From Pseudomonadota bacterium (GTDB lineage Bacteria; Pseudomonadota; Gammaproteobacteria; Steroidobacterales; Steroidobacteraceae), in contig JAPTUI010000254.1 of NCBI GenBank assembly GCA_028067895.1, positions 1 to 14,686 on the forward strand: a stretch of 14,686 bases of DNA, read 5' to 3'. Position numbers and translations under genes: made by a program. Below the pieces are notes generated by a model. The model ran no database searches. It was given only the letters and a program-made list of their open reading frames with translations, and was not told where the DNA came from. Positions 7,538 to 14,271 of the stretch are shown piece by piece (the first letter of the stretch is position 1; every line of letters starts with the position of its first letter).

Positions 7538-8581
7538 ATGCCGAACGATTCCGTGGCGCCCCGCGCGGCGCTGCCGACCCAGCGATTGGGCACGACCGAC
7601 ATGGCCATCACCCGCGTCGGTTTCGGCGCCTGGGCGGCCGGTGGCACCGAATGGGGATCCGTAGACGATGCGGATTCGATCCGCGCCATTCGCCACGCGC
7701 TCGAGCGCGGAATCAACTGGATCGACACGGCCCCGATCTACGGCTTCGGGCATTCCGAGGAGATCGTGCGCCGCGCGCTGCAGGGTGTGCCGGCCGCCGA
7801 TCGGCCCTACGTATTCACCAAGTGCGGTCTGGTCTGGGACGAACACCGGCCTGCAGCAGCCCCGCGGCGGGTCGGTACGGCGCAGAGCCTGCGCCGCGAA
7901 CTCGACGCGTCGCTGCGCCGTCTCGGCGTCGAGCGCATCGATTTGTACCAGGTACACCGTCCCGCGGACGACACCGCGCTCGAGGTCTACTGGGAGACGC
8001 TGCTCTCGTTCCAGCGGGCCGGTAAGATCCGCGCCGCGGCGCTCTCGAATCATTCGGTGGCGCAGCTCGAGCGGGCCGAGCGGCTCGGCCACGTCGAGTC
8101 GCTCCAGCCGCCGTTTTCTGCGATCCGCCGCGAGGAGGCTGCCGAGATCCAGTGGTGCCGGGCGCACGACACGGGGGTGATCGTGTACAGCCCGATGCAG
8201 GCGGGTCTGTTGACCGGTGCGTTCACCACCGAGCGGGCGCGGACCCTGCCAGCCGATGACTGGCGCAGCCGCGATCCGCACTTCACCGGCGACGCCCTGC
8301 AGCGCAACCTCGCATTTGTCGAGGCCCTCAAACCCCTCGCGGCGAGTCGCGGCGCGAGCCTGGGCGCGATCGCGGTGGCCTGGGTGCTGGCCTGGCCGGG
8401 CGTCACGGGCGCCATCGTGGGCGCCCGCACTCCCGCGCAGGTCGACGGTTGGATCGGCGGGGCAACGCTGACGCTCAGCGACGAGGAGCGCGAGCAGATC
8501 GCCGCGGCCCTCGAGCGTACCGGTGCCGGCAGCGGGCCGGTCCGCCCGGCGAATGACGGAACTCACGGAGTGCGGCCATGA
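7538..8581 (+). CDS. Aldo/keto reductase
   Basis: This 347-residue NAD(P)H-dependent oxidoreductase has a TIM-barrel AKR fold. The catalytic tetrad is complete: Asp63 and Tyr68 in WIDTAPIYGFGHSEE, Lys95 in VFTKCGLVW, and His140 in DLYQVHRP. The cofactor end includes a GAIVGARTPAQVD-type segment near the C-terminus. Two adjacent ATGs occur at 7535 and 7538. AGGAGG at 7526-7531 gives a good 6-nt spacing to the second, which is chosen. The stop overlaps the qor start (ATGA), indicating an operon and coupled translation. The frame is open upstream through the MmyB-like relic. The substrate is unknown. Pairing with a quinone reductase suggests detoxification of carbonyls or electrophiles, which is inference. 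Confidence 0.95.
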   Translation: MPNDSVAPRAALPTQRLGTTDMAITRVGFGAWAAGGTEWGSVDDADSIRAIRHALERGINWIDTAPIYGFGHSEEIVRRALQGVPAADRPYVFTKCGLVWDEHRPAAAPRRVGTAQSLRRELDASLRRLGVERIDLYQVHRPADDTALEVYWETLLSFQRAGKIRAAALSNHSVAQLERAERLGHVESLQPPFSAIRREEAAEIQWCRAHDTGVIVYSPMQAGLLTGAFTTERARTLPADDWRSRDPHFTGDALQRNLAFVEALKPLAASRGASLGAIAVAWVLAWPGVTGAIVGARTPAQVDGWIGGATLTLSDEEREQIAAALERTGAGSGPVRPANDGTHGVRP

Positions 8582-9549
8582 AATGCATCCAGTTCCATGA
8601 ACACGGCGGGCCCGAAGTGCTGCGCGTGGAGGATCGCGAACTCGCCCGGCCCGCGCCGGGCGAAGTCCAGATACGTCACACCGCGATCGGCCTGAACTAC
8701 ATCGACGTGTACGACCGCACCGGCCTGTATCCCGGCGAACTGCCCGGTTGCCCGGGGCGCGAGGCGGCGGGAATCGTCACGGCACTCGGTCGCAACGTAC
8801 GCGGATTCCGTGTGGGAGACCGCGTGGCGTACGTGCACTCGGCTCCCGGCGCCTATTGCCAGGCGCGCAACCTTCCGGCGGCGCGTCTGGTGAAAATCCC
8901 CAAGGGTATCGCCGAGGAGCAGGCGGCGGCCCTGATGCTGAAGGGGCTGACCGCGCAGTTCCTGCTGCGCCGCACGCATCGCGTGCAGCGCGGGGAGGCG
9001 ATCCTGGTGCATGCCGCCGCCGGCGGAGTCGGACTACTGCTCACCCAATGGGCCAAGGCGCTCGGCGCGAAAGTCATCGGGGTCGTCGGCAGCGAAGCGA
9101 AGGCCGAGCTGGCCCGCAAACACGGCTGCCGGCATGTCCTGCTGTCGGGGCACGGTCCGCTCGCGCCGCAAGTGCGGCGCCTGACCCGCGGCGCCGGCGT
9201 TGCGGTGGTCTACGATTCGGTCGGGCGGGACACGTTCATGGATTCACTCGATTGCCTGCGTCCGCTCGGCCTGATGGTGAGCTTCGGCAATGCCTCGGGG
9301 CCGGTGCCGCCGATTGCGCCGCTCGAGCTGAGCCGGCGCGGCTCGCTGTTCCTGACGCGCCCGACGCTGTTCAACTACATTGCCAGCCGCGAACAGCTCG
9401 ATAGCGCCGCGCGCGAACTGTTTTCGGCCGTCAGGAAGGGCGTGCTTCGGGTGCGGATCGGACAGCGGTACCCCCTCACGGAGGCGGCCCAGGCACATCG
9501 CGATCTGGAGGCGCGCCGCACCACCGGCTCGACCGTGTTGATTCCGTGA
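8578..9549 (+). CDS. qor: NADPH:quinone oxidoreductase (zeta-crystallin type)
   Basis: This 323-residue medium-chain dehydrogenase/reductase of the Qor family reduces quinones with NADPH and lacks structural zinc ligands. Nearly every landmark of E. coli Qor is present: FHEHGGPEVL at the start, AIGLNYIDVYDRTGLYP (37-52), AAAGGVG (146-152) for NADPH, QWAKALGAKVIG (157-168), VVYDSVGRDTF (210-220), LMVSFGNASG and a C-terminal TGSTVLIP. Length is close to the E. coli protein (327). ATG overlaps the upstream stop by 4 nt, and GGAG lies 7 nt before it. It is the second gene of a two-gene operon with the aldo/keto reductase. No oddities were seen. Confidence 0.95.
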   Translation: MKCIQFHEHGGPEVLRVEDRELARPAPGEVQIRHTAIGLNYIDVYDRTGLYPGELPGCPGREAAGIVTALGRNVRGFRVGDRVAYVHSAPGAYCQARNLPAARLVKIPKGIAEEQAAALMLKGLTAQFLLRRTHRVQRGEAILVHAAAGGVGLLLTQWAKALGAKVIGVVGSEAKAELARKHGCRHVLLSGHGPLAPQVRRLTRGAGVAVVYDSVGRDTFMDSLDCLRPLGLMVSFGNASGPVPPIAPLELSRRGSLFLTRPTLFNYIASREQLDSAARELFSAVRKGVLRVRIGQRYPLTEAAQAHRDLEARRTTGSTVLIP

Positions 9550-9687
9550 CGCTGCGGCGCGCCGCGCGGCTGCGCCGGGCGGATCGGTGCGGCGTCGGAT
9601 GAGCGTGATGCGCGGCGGTCACGTTCGGGACGGGCCCGACTGCTCGAGCGTCCGCGGGTCGTCGGCCCCAGCGAAGCATCGGTCGCG

Positions 9688-9703
9688 CGCCATGCGCATG
9701 GCG
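9688..9703. repeat. Perfect 16-bp palindrome in the convergent gap after qor
   Basis: CGCCATGCGCATGGCG is fully self-complementary. It lies in the 239-bp space (9550-9788) between the 3' ends of qor and the minus-strand peptidase gene. It could fold as a 6-bp hairpin with a GCGC loop and help end transcription, but no T-tract is present. Nothing else recognisable was found in this gap: no tRNA, no plausible ORF. Confidence 0.4.
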
Positions 9704-9788
9704 GGCAACGAACACCCTGCTGCAGTGGAATGTCAGAGGCGGGGAGTATGGGCTCGATTGGGAGGCGACCGAGGTGTCGAGCGCCCGC

Positions 9789-10706
9789 TCACATGCGCGA
9801 GGCGACCGTGGCCCAACGGTGCCGCAGCAGGCTGGCCTGCAGCCACTGCTTGACGCGCAGCGCGTCGGCGGTGCGCGTGTACTTGCCCCAGGAGTGCATC
9901 AGCACCATGACGATGTTGTGGTGGTCGATGTAGGTATCGAGCACCAGGCATTGGCCGGCCGGATCGGTGAAGCCGGTCTTTTGCACCACGATGTGCCACC
10001 AGCGGTCCCGGACCAGCGGGTCGGTCGGGTAGTACGGCAGCCGCCAGCGGCCGTCGCGGATCGTGTAGCCGGGGCTGGTCGAGTAGCGGCGAATGACTGG
10101 GTTGTGCGCCGCCGCCAGCACCAGTTTGGCCAGATCCCCCGGCGTGGACACGTTCTGTACGGACAGACCGGTCGGCTCGACGAAATGCGTATGGGTCATG
10201 CCGAGGGCGCGCGCCTTGGCGTTCATCGCCCGCACGCAGGCGGGCAGTCCGCCCGGGTAATTGCTGCACAGCGTACGTGCGGCACGGTTCTCCGAGGACA
10301 TCAGCGCCAGGTGAAACAGCTGAGCGCGCGTCAGCCAGATGCCGATCGGCAGATGCGAGTACGGTGTCCAGTCTGCCCGGGTCACCTGCAGGCGCTGCGC
10401 GAGCGGCTGATGCGCGTCGGCCACGACCAGCGTGGTCATGAGCTTGGTGATCGAGGCGATGGGCGTGACGCCGGCGGACCGCTTCGCATAGAGCACCCGC
10501 GCCAGAGTTGCGTCGTACACCAGCGCTTCCTGTGAGCGCACGTAGGGGCGGCTGACACGTCGCGCACGATGACGAATGTAGCGGTGGCGTACGTAGCGGT
10601 GCAGGGGGTGCCGCGGGGCGGCGTGCGCGGCCGCACTCGAACCGAAGCCGCCGATGAGAAAACTGATCAAAATCAGAGCGAGCAGTCCAGAGCCGCGTGT
10701 GCTCAT
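9789..10706 (-). CDS. pbpG: PBP7-type D-Ala-D-Ala endopeptidase (peptidase S11), exported
   Basis: This 305-residue low-molecular-weight penicillin-binding protein cuts peptide cross-links in peptidoglycan in the periplasm. The three active-site motifs are visible: SITK (Ser85-Lys88), SEN (138-140) and KTG (243-245). A signal peptide (STRGSGLLALILISFLIGGF, cleavage near AHA29) starts the protein. The length and lack of a C-terminal PBP5-type domain fit PBP7 (E. coli PbpG, 310 aa). The mature N-terminus is unusually basic: about 10 Arg and 5 His between residues 32 and 57. The start ATG 10706 is chosen for the signal peptide; the Shine-Dalgarno is weak (GAGAA). CGGTTGTT is repeated in tandem just upstream. 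It lies downstream of the sigma cluster on the same strand, but 220 bp separate it from the preceding gene. Confidence 0.85.
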   Translation of the reverse strand: MSTRGSGLLALILISFLIGGFGSSAAAHAAPRHPLHRYVRHRYIRHRARRVSRPYVRSQEALVYDATLARVLYAKRSAGVTPIASITKLMTTLVVADAHQPLAQRLQVTRADWTPYSHLPIGIWLTRAQLFHLALMSSENRAARTLCSNYPGGLPACVRAMNAKARALGMTHTHFVEPTGLSVQNVSTPGDLAKLVLAAAHNPVIRRYSTSPGYTIRDGRWRLPYYPTDPLVRDRWWHIVVQKTGFTDPAGQCLVLDTYIDHHNIVMVLMHSWGKYTRTADALRVKQWLQASLLRHRWATVASRM

Positions 10707-10926
10707 CGGTTGTTCTCGGTTGTTACGCTGATGCAGAGCCGTCCGTCGTACGCTCCGGGGCGGCGCAGGCGCCGTATGGTGGCGTCCGGGCATCCCCGCA
10801 GGTGCAGTGCGCGCGCATCATGCCACGCTATTTGACAGTGCGGCAGAGGTCGGCTCACCAAAAAATCGTTGCCGCACGCGCCGTACGCTGGCGCGGGGAT
10901 GAATCGGGCCGGCGCGCACGCCCCGG

Positions 10927-11646
10927 CTAGGGATGGCGCAGGCGCACCAGCACGTATGCAGTGCCGAGCAACGCTGCGAGCAGCACCCAGGCCCAAGGAT
11001 TGGCGAAGTTGAACAGGTACCCGCCGCCGAGGGGTTTAGGGACCAGCAGCGAACGGTTGCGTCGGTTGACGTAGAACGGTCCGTACCAGCGGCCCTCATC
11101 CGGCTGCCCCGCCCGGGGCAGACCTGCCGAGCGGCCGTGCTGCGCACGGTACATGCGAAACCCGGAGCGCACGAGGGCGACGCCCCCGGTGATCAACGTG
11201 GCGGCAAACAGCACGGTCCACACGCGGAACAGCTCGAGCGGCAGCGGCAACAAGCTGAACGCGGGCCAGAACGCCACGAACCAGGCGGACGCGACGATCA
11301 GCAGCGCGGTCTGGCGCCGAAAGACGCGCTCGGCCGCCACCGAGCCCGGCGAGGCCTGCGGCGGCTGCTGCAGCATCAGCCAGGCGAGCGCGATGAACGC
11401 GAGGCAGATCGCGCCCATCGTGCCCATGACCGAGAGGACGGCCGAGGCGGAGCGGCGCACCCAGAAGTCCGGAACTCCCATGACGAGGTTCCAGCGGATC
11501 GGGATCATGGGCGGCAGTTGCGACCAGCGCAGCGTCACCCAGGCGCCGAGTCCGGCCAGCCACATCAGCGGAACCAGAGCCGTCAGCCAGCCGCCCGGCA
11601 GGCGCAGCGCGGGCGGGCGGTTCGGAGAGGATGCGGGTCCGGACAT
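10927..11646 (-). CDS. DUF1648/DUF5808-like multi-pass membrane protein
   Basis: This 239-residue protein has about five hydrophobic helices (roughly 20-40, 68-92, 112-133, 141-161, 217-235). The segment LPPMIPIRWNLVMGVPDFWVRRS (44-66) resembles DUF1648, which usually reads LPxxIPxHxNxxGxPDxW. The stretch RWYGPFYVNRRNRSLLVPKP then GGGYLFNFANPWAW (186-220) resembles DUF5808. Both domains occur together in bacterial membrane proteins of unknown function, some linked to SdpI-type immunity or envelope stress. The ATG at 11646 has no clear Shine-Dalgarno. The gene lies 87 nt after the candidate anti-sigma gene on the same strand and may be part of the sigma operon. The family assignment is by eye. 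Confidence 0.75.
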   Translation of the reverse strand: MSGPASSPNRPPALRLPGGWLTALVPLMWLAGLGAWVTLRWSQLPPMIPIRWNLVMGVPDFWVRRSASAVLSVMGTMGAICLAFIALAWLMLQQPPQASPGSVAAERVFRRQTALLIVASAWFVAFWPAFSLLPLPLELFRVWTVLFAATLITGGVALVRSGFRMYRAQHGRSAGLPRAGQPDEGRWYGPFYVNRRNRSLLVPKPLGGGYLFNFANPWAWVLLAALLGTAYVLVRLRHP

Positions 11647-11733
11647 CGGCTCGAGGATGCGTCGTTCTGGAATATTATGGGCGCGGATGATACGCCATTG
11701 GGCGGGCGTCGCGCAGCGCCGCCGGCGACGCCC

Positions 11734-12141
11734 TCAGCGGGTCTGCGTCCCGAGCCTGCCGCGCAACGCCGCCGCGCCGAGCAGTACGCCGAGCGCCACG
11801 CCGCCCCAGGCGATGAGCACCGGTGCCAGGGGGCCGAAATGTGACCGCAGCCAGGGCATCGCGATGACCGCTCCGGCGCCGGCCACAAAGGCCGCCCCGA
11901 GCAGCGTGCCGAGGGTGGTCCGGCGGATCCGCACGAAATCGGCCTGCAGCGCGGTGAGCTGCTCGCGGTGCTCGAGCTGCAAGCGCGCGCGGACCTGCGC
12001 CACGTCCAGGTGCTCGAGCCGCCGGCGGGCGGCAGCGAGTTCGGTGCGAAAGCGCTGCGGCAGTCCCGGCGGCCTCAGGGCCTGCGCGAGCGCCGCATCG
12101 AGCGCTCGCTCGAGCTGCGAGTCGATGCCGCGCTCACTCAT
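11734..12141 (-). CDS. Two-TM membrane protein coupled to the ECF sigma factor, candidate anti-sigma
   Basis: This 135-residue protein has a charged helical N-terminal part (1-74; LERALDAALAQAL, RTELAAARRRLEHLDVAQVR and EHREQLTALQADFVR have coiled-coil character), then two hydrophobic helices (about 75-98 and 104-126). Its ATG overlaps the sigma factor stop as ATGA, the tight coupling typical of sigma and anti-sigma pairs. No zinc anti-sigma motif (HxxxCxxC) is present, and no Cys or His cluster is seen. If it is an anti-sigma factor, it is a non-zinc type that would hold the sigma factor at the inner membrane. This role is inferred from position and topology only. I do not recognise a named family. 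Confidence 0.75.
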   Translation of the reverse strand: MSERGIDSQLERALDAALAQALRPPGLPQRFRTELAAARRRLEHLDVAQVRARLQLEHREQLTALQADFVRIRRTTLGTLLGAAFVAGAGAVIAMPWLRSHFGPLAPVLIAWGGVALGVLLGAAALRGRLGTQTR

Positions 12142-12740
12142 GAGGTCATCTCCTGCCAGTAGGATGGATCGGCAAGCCCGCGCCGCTGAAGCAGGGCCGC
12201 GAGCGCTGCGCGGGCGCGAAACAACGCCGTTTTCACCGTGCCCTCGGGGCAGCCGAGCATCAACGCCACTTCGCTGACGGAACGCTCCTCGAAGTAATAC
12301 AGGCGCAGGACCTGCCGCTGGCGCTCCGGGAGCAGTTCCACCAGATCGCGCAGCTGCTGGACGCGCCCGTCGGAGGTGTCCGGTGGCACCTCGGCGGCCG
12401 GTTCGAGCGGGCGCTCGTCCTCTTCCGTCGCGTCCAGGGAGTCGAAGGTGCGGCGGCGGGCGAGCGCACTGAGGCAGCGATTGCGCGTGATGGCGTAAAT
12501 CCAGCTCGAGAGTCCCGCACGTCCATCGTAGCGCTCGAGCGCATGCCAGACGCGCAGCAGGCTCTCCTGGGCGGCATCCTCGGCCTGAGTGCGTTCCCCG
12601 AGCAGCGCACAGCACAGCCGGAAGACCTTCTGCTCATAGCCCTCGAGCACGCGCGCGAAGGCCTGCTCGCGCGCCCCGCGGCGCAGCAGGCCCAGTACTT
12701 CCGCATCGGATGTCTCGGGCCGGCCGAGCGCAGTGTTCAA
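12138..12740 (-). CDS. ECF-type RNA polymerase sigma factor
   Basis: This 200-residue group 4 sigma factor has region 2 at about 23-97, with AEDAAQESLLRVW (54-65) and SSWIYAITRNRCLSALARRR (79-98). An acidic linker (98-127) follows, then region 4 at about 129-186, with LLPERQRQVLRLYYFEERSV and GCPEGTVKTALFRAR (helix-turn-helix). No region 3 is present, as expected for ECF sigmas. The start is TTG 12740, because GGAGG (12751-12747) lies 6 nt before it. A longer frame from TTG 12788 is rejected: it lies upstream of the predicted ECF promoter and lacks a ribosome site. The gene overlaps the candidate anti-sigma gene. Self-activation is suggested by a promoter-like element at 12787-12761. Confidence 0.93.
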   Translation of the reverse strand: MNTALGRPETSDAEVLGLLRRGAREQAFARVLEGYEQKVFRLCCALLGERTQAEDAAQESLLRVWHALERYDGRAGLSSWIYAITRNRCLSALARRRTFDSLDATEEDERPLEPAAEVPPDTSDGRVQQLRDLVELLPERQRQVLRLYYFEERSVSEVALMLGCPEGTVKTALFRARAALAALLQRRGLADPSYWQEMTS

Positions 12741-12760
12741 GCAGTTCCTCCGTCCTGCAG

Positions 12761-12787
12761 TACCCGCCGGGGCCTGCGTCGGTTTCA
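12761..12787 (-). promoter_or_regulatory. Candidate ECF promoter for the sigma operon
   Basis: On the minus strand TGAAACC (12787-12781) is followed by 16 nt and GGTA (12764-12761). This resembles ECF promoters such as B. subtilis SigW (TGAAAC-N16-CGTA). The predicted start lies near 12755, just before the GGAGG of the sigma gene, giving a very short leader. The same element occurs on the other strand at 12808-12834. Confidence 0.6.
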
Positions 12788-12807
12788 ACTATTTTTGCGC
12801 CGCTGCG

Positions 12808-12834
12808 TGAAACCGCTCGCCGTTCGCGAGGGTA
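12808..12834 (+). promoter_or_regulatory. Candidate ECF promoter for the DUF6249-like gene
   Basis: TGAAACC (12808-12814), 16 nt and GGTA (12831-12834) are identical in -35, spacing and -10 core to the divergent element on the other strand. The start is predicted near 12842, giving a leader of about 33 nt to ATG 12875. The two -35 elements form a 7-bp inverted repeat (GGTTTCA at 12781-12787 and TGAAACC at 12808-12814). Confidence 0.6.
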
Positions 12835-12874
12835 TCAAATGCGACCCATCACATCGTTCCGGGAGTCACCGCTC

Positions 12875-13330
12875 ATGTCGCTGTCCGATACGCTGGTTTC
12901 CATGCTCAGTATGGCCATTCCCATCGTCGCGATCCTCGGTGCATTCACCGTGGCGATCGTCAGCACGTACATCCATTACCGCCGCCAGCGCGAATTGCTG
13001 CAGTTGCATCATGCCGAGCGCATGGCGGCCCTCGAGAAAGGCATCGAACTGCCGCCGCTGTCCCCGGAACTCCTCGGCTCGGGCTGGGGACGTTCCTGCC
13101 GCAACGGCCGAAGCAGCGGAATCGTCACCCTACTGGTCGGCTTGGCCATCACGTTTGCGCTGTGGACCAATGGCGGAGGCTGGTGGGGTTTGATCATCGT
13201 CGCAGTCGGGCTCGGGCGGGTCATCGAGACGGCGCTCGGGATCCGCGGGGCGCGCGGCGCCGGAGCCGTCAGTCCGCCCGGATTCGGTCCGGGCCCCGGG
13301 TCCGGTTCCGGGCCGAGCCAGCCGAACTGA
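12875..13330 (+). CDS. DUF6249-like membrane protein, divergent from the ECF sigma gene
   Basis: This 151-residue protein has a hydrophobic helix (about 9-31), a short basic and helical stretch (YRRQRELLQLHHAERMAALEKGIELPPL, given as two parts: YRRQRELLQLHHAERM and AALEKGIELPPL, 35-62), then two more helices (83-99 and 102-120). The tail (128-151) is Gly/Pro/Ser-rich. The ERMAALEKGIELPPL segment and three-helix layout match DUF6249-like proteins as I recall them; their function is unknown. ATG 12875 has GGGAG 9 nt upstream. An earlier in-frame ATG (12839) would lie at the predicted transcription start, and its apparent Shine-Dalgarno overlaps the -10. Its divergent position and matching ECF promoter suggest that it is a target of the sigma factor. 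Confidence 0.75.
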   Translation: MSLSDTLVSMLSMAIPIVAILGAFTVAIVSTYIHYRRQRELLQLHHAERMAALEKGIELPPLSPELLGSGWGRSCRNGRSSGIVTLLVGLAITFALWTNGGGWWGLIIVAVGLGRVIETALGIRGARGAGAVSPPGFGPGPGSGSGPSQPN

Positions 13331-13342
13331 GGCGCATCGTCC

Positions 13343-13374
13343 CCCCGCGCCGGGCTAGCCACCGGCGCGCGGGG
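13343..13374. terminator. Hairpin between two convergent genes
   Basis: GCGCCGG (13347-13353) pairs with CCGGCGC (13362-13368), and CCCC (13343-13346) with GGGG (13371-13374) past a 2-nt bulge, around an 8-nt loop. It sits on the last codons and stop of the PsiE-like gene and 12 nt after the DUF6249-like stop. There is no T-tract in either direction, so it is only a possible bidirectional terminator. Confidence 0.35.
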
Positions 13375-13783
13375 AAAGGCGGCTGGTGAGGCTGCGCGCC
13401 AGCACCAGCAGGATGATGATGCTGCACAGACCGATCAGCTGGCTGGCCGCGAAGCTGTTGGCATAGAGTTTGACGAGCAATTCGCGCAGCGCAAATACGA
13501 CGGTGACGTCGAGCAACTGCGTCAGGCGTACGTGCCGAGTCTTGACGTAGCTGGTGAACGTGTCGAACAGCTCGATGAGTACGAAAACATCGAGCACGGT
13601 GACGATCAAGTTGCGGAAATCCTCCGCGTTTACGGTATTCGACTTGACGTCCGGAATCAGGCGCCAGACGTTCATGACGACGTCGAAGAAGGCGAACCCC
13701 ATCACGACGATCATGATCAGCACCAAGCCGATGATGATGACGTCGATGGCGCGATCGTACATCCGCAGGATCAGGTCTCTCAT
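13355..13783 (-). CDS. PsiE-like phosphate-starvation-inducible family membrane protein
   Basis: This 142-residue protein has four hydrophobic helices (about 13-40, 57-80, 90-108, 112-131). The block AEDFRNLIVTVLDVFVLIEL followed by FDTFTSYVKTRHVRLTQLLD (53-92) and VVFALRELLVKL (95-106) matches the PsiE family, which has FVxLExxxxxxxYxKxxHVxLxxLxxxxxxAxxRExx-type conservation. The role of PsiE is not established; E. coli psiE responds to phosphate starvation. No Pho box is visible upstream here, so that regulation is not supported. ATG 13783 has no clear Shine-Dalgarno. The gene is convergent with the DUF6249-like gene and divergent from rpsL. Confidence 0.78.
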   Translation of the reverse strand: MRDLILRMYDRAIDVIIIGLVLIMIVVMGFAFFDVVMNVWRLIPDVKSNTVNAEDFRNLIVTVLDVFVLIELFDTFTSYVKTRHVRLTQLLDVTVVFALRELLVKLYANSFAASQLIGLCSIIILLVLARSLTSRLSPRAGG

Positions 13784-14035
13784 GGGCCGCTGCTGCCGGT
13801 GCTTCAGGTCGCGCTCGGTTCGCGCCGGCCTAATTTATCATCCGCGCGGCCCTGCTCGCGTTCGCCCGTGCCGGGCGGGCTCGCGCCACGTCTGCGCCCC
13901 GGCTCCGGGTCCCTGAAGGGGCTGGTCGGGGGGGCGGGGGGCGTTGGCTGCGCTCAGGGGAGCGTCCCGGCCGGCCCCCTGGGGGGGATTCCGGGGTTTT
14001 GGGGTGCCCCAGAGAGCTTTTCCGGCCCCGCCCCG
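13784..14035. other. G-rich spacer between the PsiE-like gene and the rpsL promoter
   Basis: No gene was found in this stretch. From 13928 to 14004 there are long G runs: seven Gs at 13928-13934, six at 13936-13941, seven at 13981-13987, four at 13993-13996 and four at 14001-14004. The last three runs can form a canonical G-quadruplex pattern on the plus strand (GGG-N-GGG within the 7-G run, then two G4 runs with loops of 5 and 4). Open frames here are Pro/Gly-rich and look like composition artefacts. Confidence 0.6.
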
Positions 14036-14064
14036 TTGACACTCCCGTTCCCCCTCCCTAGAAT
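14036..14064 (+). promoter_or_regulatory. Strong sigma-70 promoter of the rpsL operon
   Basis: TTGACA (14036-14041) is a perfect -35, followed by a 17-nt spacer and TAGAAT (14059-14064), which matches the -10 at 5 of 6 positions. The predicted start is near 14071, so the leader before rpsL is about 200 nt. This gives rpsL-rpsG its own promoter, needed because the insert separates it from rpoBC. Confidence 0.88.
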
Positions 14065-14164
14065 CGCCGGCCTTTCTCGGGTCGGCCCGACTGCGCACCG
14101 GCCCCGGAAATAGCGACACCCAGACCCCGGGCCAAATCCTCGCCAGTGCGCTCCACGGAGTGTG

Positions 14165-14209
14165 CCGTGCGTAGGCGGCCCGGTTTTCGTCCGGCCGCTC
14201 ACCGCACGG
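14165..14209 (+). promoter_or_regulatory. Extended stem-loop in the rpsL leader
   Basis: An inner stem GCGGCC-GG (14175-14183, one bulged C) pairs with CCGGCCGC (14191-14198) around TTTTCGT. An outer stem CCGTGC (14165-14170) pairs with GCACGG (14204-14209). Together they form a long RNA hairpin in the 200-nt leader, about 60 nt before the rpsL start. It may be a cis-acting control element or only a consequence of GC-rich sequence. Confidence 0.4.
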
Positions 14210-14271
14210 GCGCACCCTTTGCACAATTCAGGGGCGCCGTCCGCGCTCGAACGCAGGATCTTGGAGACAGT

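Noticed and set aside
6914..8566. A 550-residue minus-strand frame opposite the aldo/keto reductase
   Set aside because: The plus strand has a complete AKR catalytic tetrad; the minus frame is low-complexity and overlaps the methyltransferase gene.
10860..10894. Intrinsic terminator for the DUF5808-like gene (minus strand)
   Set aside because: The stem GCGCC/GGCGC is short and the six-T run starts 12 nt beyond it, too far for a standard intrinsic terminator.
10933..12277. Long plus-strand frames opposite the sigma operon (10933-11844 and 11153-12277)
   Set aside because: They are composition shadows of the DUF5808-like, two-TM and sigma genes, without motifs or ribosome sites.
12741..12788. 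Sigma factor start at TTG 12788
   Set aside because: It lies upstream of the predicted ECF promoter and has no Shine-Dalgarno. TTG 12740 has GGAGG at ideal spacing.
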